A stretch of DNA of 64,000 nucleotides, from positions 1 through 64,000 of the forward strand of contig JAPPDJ010000048.1 of NCBI GenBank assembly GCA_028824555.1, read 5' to 3'. The DNA is from Gammaproteobacteria bacterium (GTDB lineage: Bacteria; Pseudomonadota; Gammaproteobacteria; Pseudomonadales; Azotimanducaceae). The notes under the pieces were generated by a model that had not been told where the DNA came from, searched no databases, and was given only the letters and a program-made list of their open reading frames with translations. Made by a program: the position numbers and the translations under genes. Positions 60,506 to 64,000 of the stretch are shown here, piece by piece (the first letter of the stretch is position 1; every line of letters starts with the position of its first letter).

Positions 60506-60552
60506 GGAAGGAGGGCGTCTCGCCCTCCAGAGTTTTCGCCAAGCGAAAACTC
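60506..60552. terminator. Double hairpin between convergent genes
   Basis: GGAAGGAGGGCGTCTCGCCC (family B arm) is followed by GAGTTTTCGC-CAA-GCGAAAACTC (60530-60552), a perfect stem of ten pairs. It lies between the convergent SDR-like gene and DUF1932 gene and could stop transcription from both sides. Confidence 0.6.
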
Positions 60553-60588
60553 ACGCGCCGTCCTCGGCGCGTTACTCCTACGGGCACG

Positions 60589-61443
60589 TCAAGGACGACG
60601 CCGCGTCGGCTTCTGACGGCTGTCGCTTTGGACAATGGCGCTCAGGGCGGCACCTATGTCCGGGCGTTCAGCGTCCTTCAGCCCTGCCATGCGGGCGTAG
60701 ATTTCGGCGGCGGCTTGGTGGAAGCCGTCCGGCAGGTCGGCGGCGGCGAAGGTTGCGGCGATTTCGCGCATTTCGCCCTCGAAGCGCCACGCCTTGGGGC
60801 TGGTGGAGGTTGCTGTGGCGGCGCTGCGGGCAGCGAGGCCCGTTTGGGAGATATTCCACTCTTGCAGGAGGTACTCGGTGACGCCGTTTTGCTCGGCGAG
60901 CGCTCGCACGGCCAGGAGGAGTGCTGACGAACCCTTGGTGAATGCCGCGTAGCACATCTTCAGCGCCGATGCGGCATCGATGCGTTCGTCCATGGCCCTC
61001 GCGTCCACCAGCGACCCATCGAAGAGTGCGGCGACGTCGGGGGCATTTCGGCCGGAGAGATAGAAGCGCGTGGCCCCTTCGCGCCAAGCCGGCGGGCCGA
61101 TGATGCCTCCATCGACGTAGCTTGCCGGGAAGATCGAGGCGACCTGCCGTGCCGTCGCTGGCGCCACGGCGTTGCCGTCCACATAGGTGCCCTCGAAGCC
61201 GGCGGCCTGCACGTTCCTCGCGAGGGTCACGGCGGCGTCCGGTGGGCAAACGGAGATCGCAACCTCTGCGTCTGCGACCGCTGCTGCGAGCGTGTCCACC
61301 GCGCGGAGCCCAGCTTCGCTGGCGCGATTGGCGGTGACAGCGCTGCGTCCCTCGGCCACCCACGAAACGACGTGGCCTCGGCTCACCAGTGCCGCACCGA
61401 TGGACGCGCCCATTGCTCCAGGATGCAACAGCAATACCTGCAT
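60589..61443 (-). CDS. NAD(P)-binding protein of the 6-phosphogluconate-dehydrogenase fold (DUF1932)
   Basis: 284 residues. An N-terminal Rossmann fold (LLLHPGAMGASIGAALVSRGH) leads to a helical C-domain with ALKMCYAAFTKGSSALLLAV (where the catalytic lysine of beta-hydroxyacid dehydrogenases lies) and the DUF1932 end. In related enzymes such as 3-hydroxyisobutyrate dehydrogenase the reaction is NAD-linked oxidation of a beta-hydroxy acid. Start and length are standard. Its start is 13 bases downstream of the stop of the M20 hydrolase gene on the same strand, so one transcript is likely; the pair could act on one carboxylic or amide compound. Confidence 0.86.
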   Translation of the reverse strand: MQVLLLHPGAMGASIGAALVSRGHVVSWVAEGRSAVTANRASEAGLRAVDTLAAAVADAEVAISVCPPDAAVTLARNVQAAGFEGTYVDGNAVAPATARQVASIFPASYVDGGIIGPPAWREGATRFYLSGRNAPDVAALFDGSLVDARAMDERIDAASALKMCYAAFTKGSSALLLAVRALAEQNGVTEYLLQEWNISQTGLAARSAATATSTSPKAWRFEGEMREIAATFAAADLPDGFHQAAAEIYARMAGLKDAERPDIGAALSAIVQSDSRQKPTRRRP

Positions 61444-61456
61444 GTCGGATCTACTC

Positions 61457-62893
61457 CTACTTGCGATAGTCGAGCGGCGGGCTGCGGTCGCCCAGCAAGG
61501 GCTCGTAGTCGAAGTCGGGACCCCGGCGGCGGTTGAATTCCGCCTTGGCGCTCGCGATCAAGGACGGCTCGGCGTAGAGACGGGCGCCGGTGAGCGCCAG
61601 CACGCGCGCCGCCATCACCATGCCCTTGTGGCCGATGCTCATGCCACCAGCGGCCGTCGCCTGCCAACTATGGGCAGGGGTGCCTGGCACCCAGGTGGCC
61701 GTAGTGAAGCCGGCCGTGGGCACCTTCCAGCTCACGTCACCGACGTCGGTAGAGCCCATTTTCTGGCGGAACATCGGGGGCGCGATGACGGCGCTCGCGC
61801 CCATGTCGCGCAGATCGCCAAACAGGGTCGAGCGCAGGGCGAGGGCGAACTCGCGTTCGGCTTCGTCGAATTCGAAGCCGCCCACGGAAACCATGGCCTC
61901 GTGGATCACGGCGGCGAGCGTCTCGCTCGGCAACAGCGGGTAGTTGCCGTGCATGACCTCGTAGCGCATCTCAGTTCCCGTGCCAAGCGCCGCGCCCTTG
62001 GCGGCATTCACTACCCGCTCGAACAGTTGCTCCACCATGTCAGGGCGCGGGTGGCGTACGTAGTAGTACACCTCCGCGAACTCCGGGACGATGTTGGGAG
62101 CGTCACCGCCGTCGGTGATGACGTAGTGCAGGCGAGCGGTGGATGGCACGTGTTCACGCATCATGTTGACTATGTGGTTCATTGCTTCCACCCCGTCGAG
62201 CGCCGATCGGCCCCGGTGCGGCGAGACGGCCGCGTGCGCGGCAACCCCGTGAAACTCGAACCGCCCCGATTTGTTGCCGTTGCTGCTCTCGGCCGCGGCG
62301 AAGTTGCGGTCGCTAGGGTGCCAGTGCAGCACCGTGTCGACGTCATCGAAGAGCCCGGCACGAACCATGTACACCTTGCCGGAGCCGCCTTCCTCGGCCG
62401 GTGTTCCGTAAACCCGCACAGTGCCTTCGCTGCCGCTCTGTTCGAGCCAACGAGCGAGGGCTATGCCGGCCGTGACAGACGCTGCCCCGAAAAGGTTGTG
62501 GCCACAGGCGTGTCCGGAGCCGCCGGCTTCGACCGGCTGGCGTGTCGGCACGGGTGCCTGCGAGAGGCCCGGCAAGGCGTCGTACTCCGCCAGCACGCCG
62601 ATCACTGGCGCTCCGCTGCCGCTCTCGGCGACGAAGGCGGTCGGGATGTCGGCAACGCCGCGCTGCACGGTGAAGCCGGCTTCCTCAAGGTGACCAGCAA
62701 GACGCTCGCTGCTGCGGGTTTCGAGATAGCCGAGTTCGGCATACGCAAAGATGTCGTCCGCAAGCTCGATAGCGGCGGCCTCCTGCGCGAGCACGAGGGG
62801 TTCCACGGCGTGGATGTCGGCAGTGGCACCTTGCCCGAGGCAAGCCACCGCAAGCGAGGCACAGAAGCTGATGGTGCGAGAGGGCAAGGGCAT
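61457..62893 (-). CDS. Secreted M20 amidohydrolase (AbgB-like)
   Basis: 478 residues from MPLPSRTISFCASLAVACLGQGATA, a signal peptide, so the enzyme works in the periplasm. The family pattern is DIFAYAELGYLETRSSERLAGHL, AEYDALPGLSQAPV, GSGHACGHNLFGAASVTA (metal ligands), GTPAEEGGSGKVYM and HGVAAHAAVSPHRGRSALDGVEAM. This is the p-aminobenzoyl-glutamate hydrolase B or aminoacylase-like branch, where the C-terminal GGMSIGHKGMVMAARVLALTG carries the last metal His. Natural substrate unknown. The frame continues upstream to 63970, but that part is antisense to the cysteine synthase gene. Confidence 0.88.
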   Translation of the reverse strand: MPLPSRTISFCASLAVACLGQGATADIHAVEPLVLAQEAAAIELADDIFAYAELGYLETRSSERLAGHLEEAGFTVQRGVADIPTAFVAESGSGAPVIGVLAEYDALPGLSQAPVPTRQPVEAGGSGHACGHNLFGAASVTAGIALARWLEQSGSEGTVRVYGTPAEEGGSGKVYMVRAGLFDDVDTVLHWHPSDRNFAAAESSNGNKSGRFEFHGVAAHAAVSPHRGRSALDGVEAMNHIVNMMREHVPSTARLHYVITDGGDAPNIVPEFAEVYYYVRHPRPDMVEQLFERVVNAAKGAALGTGTEMRYEVMHGNYPLLPSETLAAVIHEAMVSVGGFEFDEAEREFALALRSTLFGDLRDMGASAVIAPPMFRQKMGSTDVGDVSWKVPTAGFTTATWVPGTPAHSWQATAAGGMSIGHKGMVMAARVLALTGARLYAEPSLIASAKAEFNRRRGPDFDYEPLLGDRSPPLDYRK

Positions 62894-62958
62894 GGCTCCG
62901 GCGTGTTCCCGACGCGCGCACTTTGCCCTAGCCGTGCGCCGATGAACAGCCGCGATGC

Positions 62959-63010
62959 GGACGGCTCGGGCAAGAAGCACTGTCCGAAGGCAAACGGTCG
63001 TTGTGGCGCT
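62959..63010 (-). repeat. Family E dispersed repeat, copy 3 (diverged, reverse)
   Basis: Read in reverse: AGCGCCACAACGACCGTTTG, then CCTTCGGACAGTGCTTCTTG, then CCCGAGCC. Clearly related to 4289-4344 and 56825-56880. It lies in the 195-base gap between divergent genes. Confidence 0.6.
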
Positions 63011-63088
63011 GGTCCACCGGCACGTCCGAGGACCTCCGCTTTCGGCGCGTTGGGTAGAATCGCGCCCCGACGCCCGGGCTGGAACCCC

Positions 63089-64000
63089 ATGGACATCACG
63101 CGCAGCTTTGCCGAAGCGGTTGGCAACACCCCCCTGATCCGCATCAACACCCTCTCCGACGAAACCGGCTGCGAGATTCTCGGCAAGGCGGAGTTCATGA
63201 ATCCCGGCGGCTCGGTGAAGGACCGCGCGGCACTCTGGATCATCCGCGAACACGAACTGAGCGGCGCCCTGAGACCCGGCGGCACGGTGGTGGAGGGCAC
63301 CGCCGGCAATACCGGTATTGGCCTCGCGCACATCTGCAACGCCCGCGGCTACCCTTGCGTGATCTACATGCCGGACAACCAATCGCCAGAGAAGGTCGAG
63401 ATTCTCAAGACCCTGGGCGCCGAAGTGCGGGTGCGCCCCACGGTGCCCTATCGCGACGACAACAACTACCAGAAGAAGGCCGGGCGCTACGCCGCGAGCC
63501 TCGACAACGGCGTGTGGGCCAACCAATTCGACAACGTCGCCAACCGCCTCGCGCACTACGAATCCACCGGCCCCGAAATCTGGCGGCAAACCGATGGCGG
63601 CGTGGACGCCTTCGTCTCGTCTGTGGGCACCGGCGGCACGCTCGCTGGCGTCAGCGAATTCCTGAAGGAGAAGAACGCCGCCATCCGCACCGTACTGGCG
63701 GACTGCATGGGCAGCGCGCTCTACAGCTACATCAAGACCGGCGAGGCGACCATGAGCCAAGGGCCTTCGATCACCGAAGGCATCGGCAACAGCCGCGTGA
63801 CCGACAACCTCAAGGGCGCGCCGGTGGACGATGCCGTGCAGGTGTCCGACAAGGACATGGTGCGGCTGGTGTATCGCCTGCTGCGCGAGGAGGGCTGGTT
63901 CTTCGGCTCCAGCACCGGCATCAACCTCTCCGCTGCGGCCCAAGTGGCACGGGAGATGGGACCCGGCCACACCGTCGTCACGATGCTCTGCGACGACGGC
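63089..64000 (+). CDS. Cysteine synthase/cystathionine beta-synthase family protein (cut by window end)
   Basis: 304 codons are in the window, the frame stays open to the last base. The start ATG (MDITRSFAEAVGNTPLIRI) is standard. PLP lysine K44 lies in NPGGSVKDRAA, substrate-binding EGTAGNTGIGLAHIC (about 70-84), then DDNNYQKKAGRYA, WANQFDNVANRLAHYESTGPEI and the phosphate-binding SVGTGGTLAGVSEFL. The serine loop in SSTGINLSAAAQVA is also present. It joins O-acetylserine or a like donor with sulfide to give cysteine; an EGTAGN in place of EPTSGN suggests the branch with a slightly different acceptor, so I do not give a symbol. It diverges from the M20 hydrolase gene. Confidence 0.9.
   Translation, partial: MDITRSFAEAVGNTPLIRINTLSDETGCEILGKAEFMNPGGSVKDRAALWIIREHELSGALRPGGTVVEGTAGNTGIGLAHICNARGYPCVIYMPDNQSPEKVEILKTLGAEVRVRPTVPYRDDNNYQKKAGRYAASLDNGVWANQFDNVANRLAHYESTGPEIWRQTDGGVDAFVSSVGTGGTLAGVSEFLKEKNAAIRTVLADCMGSALYSYIKTGEATMSQGPSITEGIGNSRVTDNLKGAPVDDAVQVSDKDMVRLVYRLLREEGWFFGSSTGINLSAAAQVAREMGPGHTVVTMLCDDG

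Noticed and set aside
62894-63970. Upstream extension of the M20 hydrolase frame
   Set aside because: Antisense to the cysteine synthase gene; a signal peptide marks the true start at 62893.

Overview
The window is a 64 kb piece of a GC-rich (by eye about two thirds G+C), tightly packed bacterial chromosome. The run smc - zipA - ligA on one strand, together with zipA itself, points to a gammaproteobacterium. Four phytanoyl-CoA-dioxygenase-like proteins, a CoA-transferase, an acyl-CoA ligase, an acyl-CoA dehydrogenase, a single-chain acyl-CoA carboxylase, a MaoC hydratase and a CitE-like lyase suggest a heterotroph living on lipids, organic acids and odd substrates. I cannot name the genus. 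No rRNA, tRNA, CRISPR array, phage or transposase gene was recognised.

Layout. 0.3-4.3 kb: two overlapping ABC exporter half-genes. 4.5-5.5 kb: a PhyH-type dioxygenase. 5.7-7.7 kb: a coupled DprA-like gene and a RecQ-like helicase whose motor second half is missing and whose end is a phosphoribosyltransferase tail. 7.9-15.4 kb: GNAT, DUF1801, a double CaiB CoA-transferase, a GST, a homocysteine-methyltransferase-like gene coupled to a second PhyH gene. 15.6-21.9 kb: a membrane glycosyltransferase divergent from a four-gene set with 4-base stop/start overlaps (UbiA-HAD fusion, GtrA, DprE1-like, DprE2-like) that resembles the mycobacterial decaprenyl-phospho-arabinose pathway. 21.9-24 kb: deacetylase plus M20 amidohydrolase. 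24.3-27.7 kb: YbdL-like aminotransferase, omega-amidase and an Nramp-like carrier. 27.7-29.5 kb: cytochrome c5-like lipoprotein, NC/LRAT protein, ComF. 29.7-33.1 kb: one-chain carboxylase. 33.4-36.9 kb: tsaD and a TonB-dependent receptor with an EF-hand loop. 37-42 kb: SDR, ankyrin protein, two more PhyH genes. 42.2-47.3 kb: acyl-CoA ligase, DinG helicase, sorbosone-dehydrogenase-like secreted protein. 47.4-56.1 kb (minus strand): lytic transglycosylase lipoprotein, ligA, zipA, smc, acyl-CoA dehydrogenase. 56.2-64 kb: VOC protein, MaoC, CitE-like lyase, CinA-N-like protein, two dehydrogenase-fold proteins, an M20 hydrolase and a cysteine-synthase gene cut by the right edge.

The gaps between genes are filled with several families of short palindromes. 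In three or more families the stems keep pairing while their bases change between copies. One composite element of roughly 240 bases is present at 11.9 kb and again at 58.5 kb, where it appears to sit inside another palindrome element. A 225-base element with 24-base inverted ends lies at 39.1 kb. These repeats reach into coding sequence at least twice (omega-amidase C-terminus, TonB-receptor signal peptide). The most interesting candidates are the polyprenyl-phospho-pentose cluster, the shortened RecQ-PRTase/DprA pair and the repeat system.
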